Both the position numbers and the translations under genes were made by a program. The notes below the pieces were generated by a model. That model saw nothing but the letters and a program-made list of their open reading frames with translations, was not told where the DNA came from and did no database searches. A stretch of 64,000 nt of DNA from Siphonodentalium dalli (lineage: Eukaryota; Mollusca; Scaphopoda; Gadilida; Siphonodentaliidae). Below, piece by piece: positions 47,251 through 57,328 of this stretch. Location: assembly GCA_032622095.1 (NCBI GenBank), contig CP136061.1, positions 11,115,287-11,179,286 on the forward strand, given 5' to 3'. Within the stretch, counting starts at the first letter, position 1; the number at the start of each line of letters is the position of its first letter.

Positions 47251-48698
47251 TAGCCAAATTCTACTATACAAGGCCGAGTGTACATAAGGCATCTTTACTG
47301 TTAAGAAATAAGAAATACCCAGTATTACATAACTTATATAAATGCATCGTTCAAATGAACATAGCTACCCAGCAACAGGCCACTTAACAGTGGACACCCC
47401 CGTCAGACAATGGTGTATATCCAGGGATCTCCGTTGGGAGGGGTGTCTACCTTTGGAAATTCCAACTGCACCCTGCTTAATCAGAATCAGAACAAACACA
47501 AGTTTTGCATAATTCCATTTGCACCCCCTTGCACCTCAGTGCTCAGGGCTAATATTACGATCCTATATATTCATATACCATGGTTCTATATTCCCGGTAT
47601 CAGAACATTCAGATATTTTAACCTGAAATTTGCATAAATCTATCTAGCTAGTGATCTAACACCGGACAAATGCACATGGCTACGGACAAGAGACCAGGAC
47701 ACACCGGGCCGATCATGGTTGTTCGGCCCGGTGTGAAAACTTTTGAAAACTATACAAGAAAATCGTAAATGCTAGCATCTAGACTGGCCTAAACTGAAGC
47801 TTCCTAGTGTGGGAAATTTCAAACCTCATACCCCCCCCCCCCCCCTCAGGTTGGAAAATTCCCCAACTGATGACCATTTCAGTCCACAAGTTTGATCAAA
47901 TGTAGTAAAACATTAATTAGCAGTTTTGTATTGGCCACGGGGGGGGGGGGGGGGGGGGGGGGTGGGCAACGACACACGGGCCCGGTGTGCGAATTTGTTT
48001 TAATCTGAACAAGAAAATCGAAAAATCTAGATTAGCCTCAAGCTTTCTCAGAGTTGGAAATTTCTAACCCCCACTTAGGTTGGAAAAGTTCCAACTGATG
48101 ACAATTCCAATGAAATTGTTGACCAAATGTATGACAATTTTGTTTTCTTAAATTAACAATCAGTTTTTTACTGGCCACGGGGGAGGGACCAGGCCACAAT
48201 GTTCCAACCTGTTAAGCCCCCTAAGGTCGGAAAATTTCAAACTGATGACCATTTCAGTCCAAATTGTTGACCAAAAATAGGAAAATATTGGACAAAAACA
48301 ATTAATTCCCCACAATAAATTGTTTGAAAATCAAACTACAAGAAAGTGTTCAACCTATTGTGAAATTTCCAACTAATGTTTTGGCAGGTATGAAATTTCC
48401 AACTGTTGATCATTTTGACCAAAGTTGGGGGGGGGGTGAGACACCCCCAAACCCTCTGTCGCCACGTCTCTGTGTATATCACCATGTATTAACTGTCGCC
48501 AGCGCAAGACAAAATCTAAACCGTTCTGTATAAAATACAGAACGATAGCCCTCCTTATTTTAATTAATTTGGAACGAGCGTCGCCGTCACTCGATTAACT
48601 AATGAATTCCTTCACATAAATTTGCAGAGCACACCGTTAAGTCGGACGAATAAGGAATCCACGGTGTGTAGGAGGATCGATAACTCTATATGACTGCT
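47251..48698 (+). mobile_element. LINE E: 3' end, copy 2
   Basis: Direct-orientation match to 38232-39322. The final 40 or so codons and the whole 3' UTR are present, including the CACACCGGGCCGA hairpin and the end 'gataactctatatgactgc'. It has an extra 'ttggaaatttccaac' unit and longer C and G homopolymers (47834-47853, 47940-47962). The 5' truncation is at 47251. Confidence 0.75.
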
Positions 48699-48949
48699 AA
48701 ATCGAGATTACACGGATTCTTGGTCAGATTTTGAAATCCACGTGGTCTCCGATACTATGTTTAATGTTCTCCCAGCGTCAAACATAGCTAATGTATTTGA
48801 CACAAGCACCATTTGTATCTTATATTTATAATGTTCATGTTTATTGTAAATGTCGTACTTTTCTTCTATGTGTATATACATGACACCTAATTTGCTGCCA
48901 ATCCGACTTAATCGCATCTTTTTTTCAAATTAACGTGTGTTTATTGATG

Positions 48950-49296
48950 AGGTCAAGCATTTCTAACAGCTCTAGATCGCCCGAATAAGACGTTGTGGAG
49001 AACACACGAAACTTGTCAGTTGTACAGGGACGTAACGACAGGGGTTGTTTGGGGTGTTTCGACCCCCCCCCGAACTTTGGTACATTTCCAACAGTTGGAA
49101 ATTTCACGCCTGACACAACATTAGTTGGACATTAATTTTACACCATATAAAGTTTGCAATTGATCTCATTCTTTGATTTTTCAGTCAGTAATAGTTGGTA
49201 ATTTTCCAATCTTAGGACGTGTGTCAGGTTGGATATTTCCAAAGGGTGCAGTTGCCCGGAAATTTGATGGTGCAACCCATGGGAACCCTCTACTAG
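48950..49296 (-). mobile_element. Inverted fragment of LINE E 3' UTR
   Basis: The minus strand shows 'agacgtggcg'-type and 'gggtgtttcgacccc' segments with the paired 'ccaacagttggaaatttc' palindromes typical of the LINE E 3' UTR. The Ty3/gypsy element is inserted at its end. Confidence 0.5.
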
Positions 49297-49301
49297 GCTC
49301 T
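49297..49301. repeat. Target-site duplication GCTCT (left)
   Basis: GCTCT immediately precedes the LTR start TGTGGCAG. The same five bases follow the other LTR at 60949-60953. Confidence 0.9.
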
Positions 49302-49936
49302 TGTGGCAGACTCCAATAGTTATGGGGACGATCGTAGTTGAGATTTCTCTTCGTGGCCGTGATCCGTCCTGGTGTTGAAGTAATTAGAACAACCGTGGCG
49401 TCGAATATATTTATTGAGAGCAATTTTAGTCCCGTGGTTGGACAAAAAGACACAGCAAACGTGTGGACTTCTAGTAGATCGAAAGACGAAGTAAAGTATC
49501 AAATTCGGCGCGTGGCTTTTATCCAAGCGGTCGAATTTAATGTCCTCATATATCATTGGTGTAATAAAGTTGTAATCGCATAAGTTACCAGCGACACCCG
49601 ACAGTAACATGACTGTTATCAAATTAATAATCATAATTAGTATTGTAATGTAGCGATGATCCGTCACGAACCAGACAGACCTCATTAGGCTTCTTGCAGG
49701 TGTGCTTATTGTTTGTAATTAGGACCGCTGGTTCGTTATCACAATGCACGATCACCGCTATAGATACATGGATAAAGAATTTAAAGAATGGCCCTTGTTC
49801 GTATTTGTGTAAAACAATGAACAAGGAACTTAACTAATTTTAGGAAGCTTTAGAAAGATCGTAAAGGGGCACATTGTCATTATTATCATAATTAATTTAG
49901 GGGCAAATATTATATCGATAACGGCATTCTGTTACA
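49302..49936 (-). repeat. 3' LTR
   Basis: 635 bp, starts TGTGGCAGACTCC and ends TCTGTTACA in plus sense (TG...CA ends). An AATAAA signal lies at 49410-49415 on the minus strand. It is identical by eye to the other LTR apart from one G in the run near 49866 ('aaaggggcac' against 'aaagggcac'). Confidence 0.95.
49320..49685 (-). CDS. ORF inside 3' LTR, unknown function
   Basis: A complete 121-codon ATG-to-stop frame lies wholly inside the LTR. The N-terminus carries a long hydrophobic segment (roughly residues 13-30, I-T-I-L-I-M-I-I-N-L-I-T-V-M-L-L) that could be a signal peptide or anchor, followed by a Cys/His/Arg-rich C-terminus. An identical copy lies in the 5' LTR (60333-60698). I recognise no family. 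It could be chance, because the LTRs are too young for decay to show. Confidence 0.35.
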   Translation of the reverse strand: MRSVWFVTDHRYITILIMIINLITVMLLSGVAGNLCDYNFITPMIYEDIKFDRLDKSHAPNLILYFVFRSTRSPHVCCVFLSNHGTKIALNKYIRRHGCSNYFNTRTDHGHEEKSQLRSSP

Positions 49937-49960
49937 TACGCCCCTCACTGATTGAGATTT
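49937..49960 (-). other. Polypurine tract candidate
   Basis: On the minus strand AGTGAGGGGCGTA lies immediately upstream of the 3' LTR, as expected for the plus-strand primer of reverse transcription. Confidence 0.6.
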
Positions 49961-50175
49961 CACTTGTGAAATCTCATTCGAGTGACGACATAACAGGATG
50001 ACGTGATTATTATTAACGTTGCTATGCCTTTGAGTCATATAACATTATAAATCATTGGTAGTAATACATTTAGAAAACAATTGATAATAATACAATACAA
50101 TAAATCAACAATCAATAATATATACAATGAAATAACACAGTAGCTAAGAGCGGTGTTGTTCAGTAGTCTATCACT

Positions 50176-50472
50176 GAAGAAAATGTTGATCACTATATGA
50201 TCTATATTGAAATTTACATTGAAGAAATGTTGATCACTTTATGATCTATATCCAGTTTTGATGACTTGATTATCATCTATATGTTCAGTCGTCCACACTG
50301 AGAAATGTTGATCACTTTATGATCTATATCCAGTTTTGATGACTTGATTATCATCTATATGTTCAGTCGTCCACACTGAGAAATGTTGATCACTGTATGA
50401 TCTATATTGAATTATTTGATGACTTGATTATCATCGATATGTTCAGTCGTCCACACTGAGAAATGTTTATCA
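50176..50472. repeat. ~93-bp tandem repeats downstream of env
   Basis: 'gaaatgttgatcact' and 'tatgatctatat' occur four to five times. The full unit with 'gatgacttgattatcat' and 'gttcagtcgtccacactgag' occurs three times. It lies between env and the polypurine tract. Confidence 0.9.
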
Positions 50473-52761
50473 CTTTGTGACTTCCGATTTAAGGATAGGT
50501 TTCCTTTCTGATTTCTCGGAATGTTCCACTGGTTGACGTACCTTATCAGCAAGTTTGCTGTTTACGAACGTAACAGTTGGAGTTTTAGTCAGCTCAGGTG
50601 CGAATTTCTGAAGAATTTCCAGGCCAGGATCATGAATTCTCGTCCGAGGTAGAGGATCGTCGTTCTTCACCGAGGAGAGTTGCTTCACTATTGCCGAACG
50701 GGGATCATGAGTTCTCGTCCGAGGAATAGGAGGCGTTGAACATAGTTTTACCTGGAGTCTACCACCTTCATCTTGTAGAGCTTCCGCATCAGAATTTGAC
50801 TCATAAGCACTATCACTAGTACCCTTTTCCGGTTTCACAGTATATCTGACCATATGACGTCTATTGCGACGTTTAGAAGAAATGGGGCACCTAATTCTAC
50901 TTCTATACTTGCAAGTTAAGCAAGTAGCAAGAATGATCAGGGGAATAGCAATCAATGCCAAAAGGGGATGAGGAAATGATATATCATTTACATCTGTGGC
51001 AGTGATTGAATCTAGGGTAGATACTAATTCTTCTATAGGAATTTTATCGACTTCTCGTAATTTATCAGGGACGGTTATGTTGTTGTTAGCTTGCATCTTC
51101 CGCAATAACGGTTCCCATAATCGGTATTTAGAATTATTAAATTTCGGCAATAGCTCTTGATCAAAAGCCGTGACGAAGTTGGAATTGTTACCATTATAAT
51201 AACTTTCAAATTTGAGGCTTTGGCTAGAGGCAGAACACGTGGGCTCTATTTCGAGTAAACCAAGGGGTGGCAATAAAGACACCTGGTCTGGTGCATCTCG
51301 ATTTCGACAGTCTATGGAGAATTTTAAAGGTCGTTCAAGACTTAAAATAAATAATCCTTGATTAACCTGGCTTACATAAGGAAGTAGACTGTTCGGAGCA
51401 ACGTCAACCACGCAATGTTTAGCGATTGATCGGCTATCTGATAAGAATAAAGCGACGTGACATGGATTATATTTATCTATCTCTCGAATTAAACCATCAT
51501 ACATACAATAAGGTAAAGTATTGTGGAGGCAGGTCGATGTAGGAGATAAATTTAGATATTGTGTTCTACTAGGGTTAATTGCTAAACTATTTGTTTTAAG
51601 ACGGTATTCAGCCAACATGTGATTAAATCTTACGTTCACCTTAGGTTCATTAAGCGTATATGGTAACGAATGAATTTTAAAGATCTCAAATCGATTTTTA
51701 ATATCTAACAGAGGCACTTTGATCAAAACAATGATTTGTTTTTCAGTTATGATGGTACTACACGACAAGTGTTGGTAATAGTGCCATAACTCAGTGGTTG
51801 GATCAAAAGGGAGTTTGAGGTGATCGGGTAGTTTTCCTTTAAGATTATGCAACATGTGTCTAAATACATCTATCCTAATAACACTAGGAGAGATTCGATT
51901 CGTTGTTAAAACATTTAGTTGACCATGAAGATGTTCAAGGTAAAAACGAGCAGATGTTACCATCTGGCTTATTTCATTAATGATTAAATCCAGATTATGA
52001 TGAGTGCTACTATAGTATTCTAATTTAAGGATATGTTTATACTGTTCATTAATGGTTGCATCTATATTAGTTTTGATTAATGCTACTGTCTCCATTAGTT
52101 GATTGATTTTCTGTCTATTCTCTTTCAGGTAATTGCGCGTAGCATTCATGATACTTAAACTTTGTTTTATAACGTGGCGTACTTTCAATTGATTCTGAGA
52201 TAATCGTTCGATCGCGGTTCTTATGTTTTTCAGGTCAGATTCACTTACGGTTCCGAATAACCAAGATAAGCCTTCACCGATAAACGGAAGTAAAGAGCGT
52301 TTACCTCGTTTACGCGAACGTGACGATTTATGTTTACGTATTTTTTGGGGTCGACTGATTGGTTTGGGATAATCATCATTTTTACTATCATGTAAAGTTT
52401 TATATTCGTGATATCTCATAACGACACTAGCATATTCTCGGCGTATCATTGCAAGCTCGTCATTCAGGCCCTGGAAAGTAACTTCAAATTCTATTTTTGC
52501 ACTAGAGTTTGGGAACAACGCGTCCGCGTGATCATATATAGTTCTTTCCAAGTACCGATGAGCATCATTTATTTGATTAGAGAGCAAGTCAAGGTACATA
52601 TCGAAGGGAGCTAGATCAATTACAAATCCCAAAGTCCAATCAGAATTTGTCATTGTGACATCTTTGATTTTGTGAAATATTACATTGTGTGAAACTATGA
52701 GTGTAGCCGATATGACTGTGAGGAACGGAAAGATACTCATTAATATTTGTACTGTCTTCAT
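50470..52761 (-). CDS. env: env: F-type envelope glycoprotein
   Basis: An intact 763-codon frame starts at the ATG at 52761. Residues 1-29 include a hydrophobic signal peptide. A basic furin-type site ending K-R is at about 148-155 and is followed directly by a hydrophobic stretch with F-I-G and L-F-G-T (156-171). This is the arrangement of the baculovirus F / errantivirus Env family (surface and transmembrane subunits with a fusion peptide at the new N-terminus). Coiled-coil-like helices follow (178-240). Clustered cysteines lie at 334-510. A transmembrane helix lies at about 599-616, and a 145-residue basic/acidic tail ends the protein. It lies 718 bp downstream of pol and is probably translated from a spliced RNA. 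Confidence 0.88.
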   Translation of the reverse strand: MKTVQILMSIFPFLTVISATLIVSHNVIFHKIKDVTMTNSDWTLGFVIDLAPFDMYLDLLSNQINDAHRYLERTIYDHADALFPNSSAKIEFEVTFQGLNDELAMIRREYASVVMRYHEYKTLHDSKNDDYPKPISRPQKIRKHKSSRSRKRGKRSLLPFIGEGLSWLFGTVSESDLKNIRTAIERLSQNQLKVRHVIKQSLSIMNATRNYLKENRQKINQLMETVALIKTNIDATINEQYKHILKLEYYSSTHHNLDLIINEISQMVTSARFYLEHLHGQLNVLTTNRISPSVIRIDVFRHMLHNLKGKLPDHLKLPFDPTTELWHYYQHLSCSTIITEKQIIVLIKVPLLDIKNRFEIFKIHSLPYTLNEPKVNVRFNHMLAEYRLKTNSLAINPSRTQYLNLSPTSTCLHNTLPYCMYDGLIREIDKYNPCHVALFLSDSRSIAKHCVVDVAPNSLLPYVSQVNQGLFILSLERPLKFSIDCRNRDAPDQVSLLPPLGLLEIEPTCSASSQSLKFESYYNGNNSNFVTAFDQELLPKFNNSKYRLWEPLLRKMQANNNITVPDKLREVDKIPIEELVSTLDSITATDVNDISFPHPLLALIAIPLIILATCLTCKYRSRIRCPISSKRRNRRHMVRYTVKPEKGTSDSAYESNSDAEALQDEGGRLQVKLCSTPPIPRTRTHDPRSAIVKQLSSVKNDDPLPRTRIHDPGLEILQKFAPELTKTPTVTFVNSKLADKVRQPVEHSEKSERKPILKSEVTK

Positions 52762-53042
52762 GGTGTCTGTAATGAGAAGGTATGTTTTTGTATGTCAATT
52801 GTCAAAAGAGTGTCATTTAGTGTGTATAAGTGTCATGGTGATTAATGTTGTCATTTACCAGGTGTCTGTTTTGTAATATGGCCGCGCCAGCACAACCATA
52901 TAAACCGCAGGCGTAGGTGCTAAGTGTGTAAATGTTATGTGAGGTTCGTAGTTGTTGAATGGTTTGTTTTGGTCATTAATTATCATGACTTTTTATTCAT
53001 GAAAACATTATTGGACTAATTATTGAGGCATTCCTTTTTCTT

Positions 53043-53397
53043 AGTGGAGCGGCAGAGGTATTTTTCCTATCCGCAAGTACTCCACCACCGTTAATGGTAT
53101 ACTGTAGAACCAGTAATATTCGGTATAATCGAATACAATTTTTCAATTTTTACCCATCAATGGCTATTGTTTAAGGAACGCGGTACACAATTGGACTTTA
53201 TTATGGACTTCATTATTAACATTGTTGGACTATTATTATTGGACCTTTCAGGCATGCCCCTTATAAGTGGAGTGGCAGAAATATTTATCCTATCCACATA
53301 TACTCCACCACCATTAATGGTATACTGTAGAACCAGTAATATTCGGTATAATCGAATACAATTTGTCAATTTTTACCCATCAATGGCTATTGTTAAG
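53043..53397. repeat. Direct repeat pair (~133 bp) in pol-env spacer
   Basis: 53043-53175 and 53266-53397 share 'tccaccaccRttaatggta' and 'aatattcggtataatcgaat'. The start of each copy also carries 'agtggagYggcaga'. No coding sense. Confidence 0.9.
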
Positions 53398-53439
53398 GGG
53401 AAGCTCTGTACATTTATTTATAATTTATTACATTATTAA

Positions 53440-53505
53440 AGCCATTCTGGCCATACATTATTTATAATTCATTGCATTGCTAAGGCCATTCTGGCCATAC
53501 ATAAT
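53440..53505. repeat. Short direct repeat at pol 3' end
   Basis: 'ggccattctggccatacat' occurs at about 53442 and 53486; the second copy overlaps the pol stop codon region. Confidence 0.8.
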
Positions 53506-56500
53506 CAGAGGTGATTAACTCGACAGAGGCAAGGGATTTAGTCGGAGTTTCGACTTTTGTTATAAAGTCTACCTGCATATCTGCATCGTCATGGTTCATG
53601 TCCTCTGCGGGCGTTTCGAATTCACTATCGTCATCGGCCGACGCAGAAGCAATTTCAGATATACCATCAGACGATCCAGAGAGCGTAAAACCTTCTTCTG
53701 AAGACACATGGTCTTCAGTCCCGGATTGAGGGTCATCCCTGTGCTTTTCTGCACGCAACCTTTTAGCAAGGTCCATTAATGGAATGTTATCCTCATCGGA
53801 AGAATGTTCCCTCACATGTCGGTGTTGTCGCGCTAAGCGAGCAAGAGGTATATTATCTTCAGAATCACTTTCAGAGTCTGAAGATGATTCTGATGGGGGA
53901 ACTACAAAGCGTTGTGCACGTAAGGCTACAACTTTGTCATAACCTTTAGGAATTTCCCATTCAAGGTGTGCTTTTCGTAGCAGTTCCGCATGACATTTGG
54001 TAACCCTTCCAGTGAGTTGATTGCGAATCCTATAACTCACAGGAGACGTTTTAACTACTACTCGGTAATAAGGGTGCCATTTAGAGGCCAGTTTATTTCT
54101 GGTTCGATTATCTCGATAATACACGGGGTCGCCGACCTCGTACGAGACATCTTTAGCATTTTTATCTGCATATTTCTTTTGGCGCTTCTGAGCTATTTTA
54201 AAATGACGATGAACCAATCGGAAAGATCGGTGCATTTCTTGCATAGCTATTTTATGAAACTCTTCACCAACATATTTTCTATGTGGTTTGAGAAGGTTAT
54301 CTAACGGAAGTACAGGATCTCTATTATATAACAAGTAAAACGGAGAGAACTTTGTAGATTCATTAACATTAAATCTTATGGCTGCCAAGGCTTGACTGAG
54401 ATGCAAATCCCAGGTATCTAATTGATTCTCAATTAGTTTCGCAAGTATGTGATGGATGGTTTTGTGAACTCTTTCAACACGAGCATTTCCTTGTGGGTGA
54501 TAATAGGAAGTTGTCACGTGATTAATGTTTAATTGTTGTAATACATCTTGCATAACTTGATTACAATTTTCAGACCCATTATCGGTGACCAACTCAAGGG
54601 GTGTTGAAAATCTAGGAAAGATTTGATCCATTAGCAAATGAGCTATAGTTTGAGCGTTTTTATCAGGGATTGCAAAACATTCAGGCCAGGCACTATAGTG
54701 ATCAATGAAAGTTGCTATATATTTATTTCCAGAGTGAGTGGTAGGATATGGACCACTCAAATCCAGCCCAATTTTAGCAAAAGGGTATGGAGTATTTGCT
54801 ATTTCCTGTAAAGGGGGTTTTATCTTTTGTAGCTTCCTACTATTGCATGGTATACACAGTTCACAGTATTTGTAAATATCCTTATATAAATTTTTCCAAT
54901 AATATTTACGATGTAAGGCAGTAAACATTTTGTCAGTTCCAAAATGACCATTATCGTCATGTTGTTGTTTCAACACAGCATTCTGCAAATGTTTAGGGAT
55001 GCACATTCGAAGAATTGGGTCATCCTTGGAATTACTCATATAATAAATTATATCTTTAATCATGATATATTGATCCCATACCGAAGGTGGGGGTGAGTTA
55101 CTATTATATTGTTGTTTAAGGGCAACAATTTCCGGATCTTTATCTTGTTCTTCCATCATGTCATAACCAGTGATTTGTAACTTGTCCAATGGTGGTAAAT
55201 CTTCATTGGGCAGTTTACATTTCACAAACTCACCAGGGGTGAATTGGTTTGAATTCAAGGCATTAACCTTATAGGTTTTATCATTGATATCTGGTTCTGA
55301 CATAGGGTCATCACTCGTATAATCTTTCAAAGGTAGTCTTGACAAGAGGTCAGCACATATATTTAGAGGACCAGGTATATACTGGATTTTACAATTGTAG
55401 CTTGATATATCTAGGGCCCATTTCTGTAGCTTCTTGTTAGTACTGAGGGGTCCAGTTAACAGATATTGTAGTGGTTTATGATCAGTTCGTATTATAAAAT
55501 GAGAGTTTGTCAGATAGTGATCAAATTTCTTTAGAGCATAATGAATGCTATAACATTCTTTTTCAATTACAGCCCAACGCTGTTGCGTATCGCTTAGTTT
55601 GTGTGAAAGGTAATAAATTGGTTTTTCTGAACACTCAGTATCGTCAGAAATCCGTTCATTGCCTGACAAGGGTTGGGTAAGACAAGCGCCAATACAGTCT
55701 TGGGATGCATCTGAATACAATATGTAGGGTTTGTTTATATCAGGATAAGCCAAATATGGTACATCAGTTAGCCTAGCTTTCAATAAATCAAAACTCTGTT
55801 GACTCTCAGTAGTCCATTTGAATTTGGCATACTTTTTGGTGAGTGCAACCATAGGTGTTGCAATGGAGCTAAATTCCGGGACAAATCGACGATAATAGGA
55901 GACCATTCCCACGAAAGAACGTACTCCACGGACTGTAGTGGGAGGTGGCAAATTTCGTATGGCCTTGACCTTATTAAGGTCAGGCAGTACTCCTCTTTCG
56001 TTAATAATAAATCCAAGATAATTTGTTTCATTTCTGAGAAAGCTACACTTTTTCAATTTCATTTTTAGGTTATGTTGTTTAAGGCGGTCAAATACATGTT
56101 GGACATGTTGGATATGATCACCAATATTCTTGCTAAATATTAATATATCATCCATATAGGCCAATGCATATTCTTGCATGCCATCCAGGACCTCACTCAT
56201 TAGTTCCTGGAAAATTGAGGGCCCGTTTACTAGGCCATATGGTAAAACTCGGAAAGAATATTGACCTTCGTGACACACGAAACTACTCTTTTCTCTAGCA
56301 TCGTCATCCAGTTTTATCTGCCAGTACCCACTCTTAAGGTCAAGGGCAGAGAAGAACCTTGACCCATTGAGTGAATTAAGTAGGTCATCAATTACCGGAA
56401 GTGGCCAACTAATTGTTTTCGTGATAGCATTTAACGATCTAAAATCGACACAAAAACGTTGTGATCCATCCTTTTTGCCGACCAGAATGCACGGAAAGGC

Positions 56501-57328
56501 CCATGGTGACCTTGACCTTTCAATGACCTTGGCATCCAACATGTCATTTACAGCTTTATCTAACATTTCGCGTTTTTGCAGGGGTACACGATACGGTTTC
56601 ATTTTTATAGGGTCGTGACCCTGAGTATTTATTGTCATGGTAATGGTGTCAGTAACCCCCAGTTGTGCATCATTGGCAGCAAAGAGGTCACTATTCTTCA
56701 TTAGCAAGGATTTAACTATGTTCATTTTATCCATTGGAGCATTAATTTCGGATTCATCAATGCCTAATTGTGTATTATCAACAGTATGCTGTTGATGAGT
56801 TTCAAGTACGTCTCGTACTTCATTTATGTCATTTGTGTGGACAGGCTCAACCTTGCCTACCACACATCCTTTTCTAAGTTTATAAAACTTATCAGTATCA
56901 TTTACAATTAATACAGGAAGCGATCGTTGATTAGGGGCATTAATTTTTGCAATGGAGTCACTAACTTCAAGTCCAGGCTGTTGAGATAAAAACCCATTAT
57001 TAATTGAGGTAACCTTTAAATAAGGCGTATTAAACGTTCCCACACAGCCCCCTACTAGGTTTACAGAACTAATCAGACAACTCCGAGGCTTCATCAATGC
57101 CTCTGTTTTAAGACGCACTAAACATGATAATTGAATGTCAGGCACTAATGGTACTATCCTATGTTTGATTCTAAGACATTGTAAATCAAAATAAATTCTA
57201 ACACAATTTTGTGTCATCCAATCAGTGCCTAATATCATATTGCGTCTCATATTCTCTACTACATAAATCTTATGACATAATTTTAACCCATTTATTTTGA
57301 AGGCTAGGTCTATTGCACCTAGAACCTT
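53480..57328 (-). CDS. pol: pol: protease C-terminus, reverse transcriptase, RNase H, integrase
   Basis: The frame is open from the TAG at 57329 to 53480; its first ATG is 57250 (1256 codons from there). Positions from that ATG: protease end I-L-G-T-D-W at 6-11; RT at about 215-460 with F-S-A-L-D-L-K-S-G-Y (300-309) and Y-M-D-D (365-368); RNase H at about 505-640 with Y-S-D-A-S and R-T-D-H-K-P; integrase zinc finger H764/H769/C796/C799; catalytic D830, D890, E926 (D-35-E spacing); GPY-like module near 1057-1095. The last 140 residues are acidic, with E-D-N-I-P-L twice (1131, 1153). No chromodomain. It copies the element's RNA and integrates the DNA. Confidence 0.93.
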   Translation of the reverse strand, partial: KVLGAIDLAFKINGLKLCHKIYVVENMRRNMILGTDWMTQNCVRIYFDLQCLRIKHRIVPLVPDIQLSCLVRLKTEALMKPRSCLISSVNLVGGCVGTFNTPYLKVTSINNGFLSQQPGLEVSDSIAKINAPNQRSLPVLIVNDTDKFYKLRKGCVVGKVEPVHTNDINEVRDVLETHQQHTVDNTQLGIDESEINAPMDKMNIVKSLLMKNSDLFAANDAQLGVTDTITMTINTQGHDPIKMKPYRVPLQKREMLDKAVNDMLDAKVIERSRSPWAFPCILVGKKDGSQRFCVDFRSLNAITKTISWPLPVIDDLLNSLNGSRFFSALDLKSGYWQIKLDDDAREKSSFVCHEGQYSFRVLPYGLVNGPSIFQELMSEVLDGMQEYALAYMDDILIFSKNIGDHIQHVQHVFDRLKQHNLKMKLKKCSFLRNETNYLGFIINERGVLPDLNKVKAIRNLPPPTTVRGVRSFVGMVSYYRRFVPEFSSIATPMVALTKKYAKFKWTTESQQSFDLLKARLTDVPYLAYPDINKPYILYSDASQDCIGACLTQPLSGNERISDDTECSEKPIYYLSHKLSDTQQRWAVIEKECYSIHYALKKFDHYLTNSHFIIRTDHKPLQYLLTGPLSTNKKLQKWALDISSYNCKIQYIPGPLNICADLLSRLPLKDYTSDDPMSEPDINDKTYKVNALNSNQFTPGEFVKCKLPNEDLPPLDKLQITGYDMMEEQDKDPEIVALKQQYNSNSPPPSVWDQYIMIKDIIYYMSNSKDDPILRMCIPKHLQNAVLKQQHDDNGHFGTDKMFTALHRKYYWKNLYKDIYKYCELCIPCNSRKLQKIKPPLQEIANTPYPFAKIGLDLSGPYPTTHSGNKYIATFIDHYSAWPECFAIPDKNAQTIAHLLMDQIFPRFSTPLELVTDNGSENCNQVMQDVLQQLNINHVTTSYYHPQGNARVERVHKTIHHILAKLIENQLDTWDLHLSQALAAIRFNVNESTKFSPFYLLYNRDPVLPLDNLLKPHRKYVGEEFHKIAMQEMHRSFRLVHRHFKIAQKRQKKYADKNAKDVSYEVGDPVYYRDNRTRNKLASKWHPYYRVVVKTSPVSYRIRNQLTGRVTKCHAELLRKAHLEWEIPKGYDKVVALRAQRFVVPPSESSSDSESDSEDNIPLARLARQHRHVREHSSDEDNIPLMDLAKRLRAEKHRDDPQSGTEDHVSSEEGFTLSGSSDGISEIASASADDDSEFETPAEDMNHDDADMQVDFITKVETPTKSLASVELITSDYVWPEWP

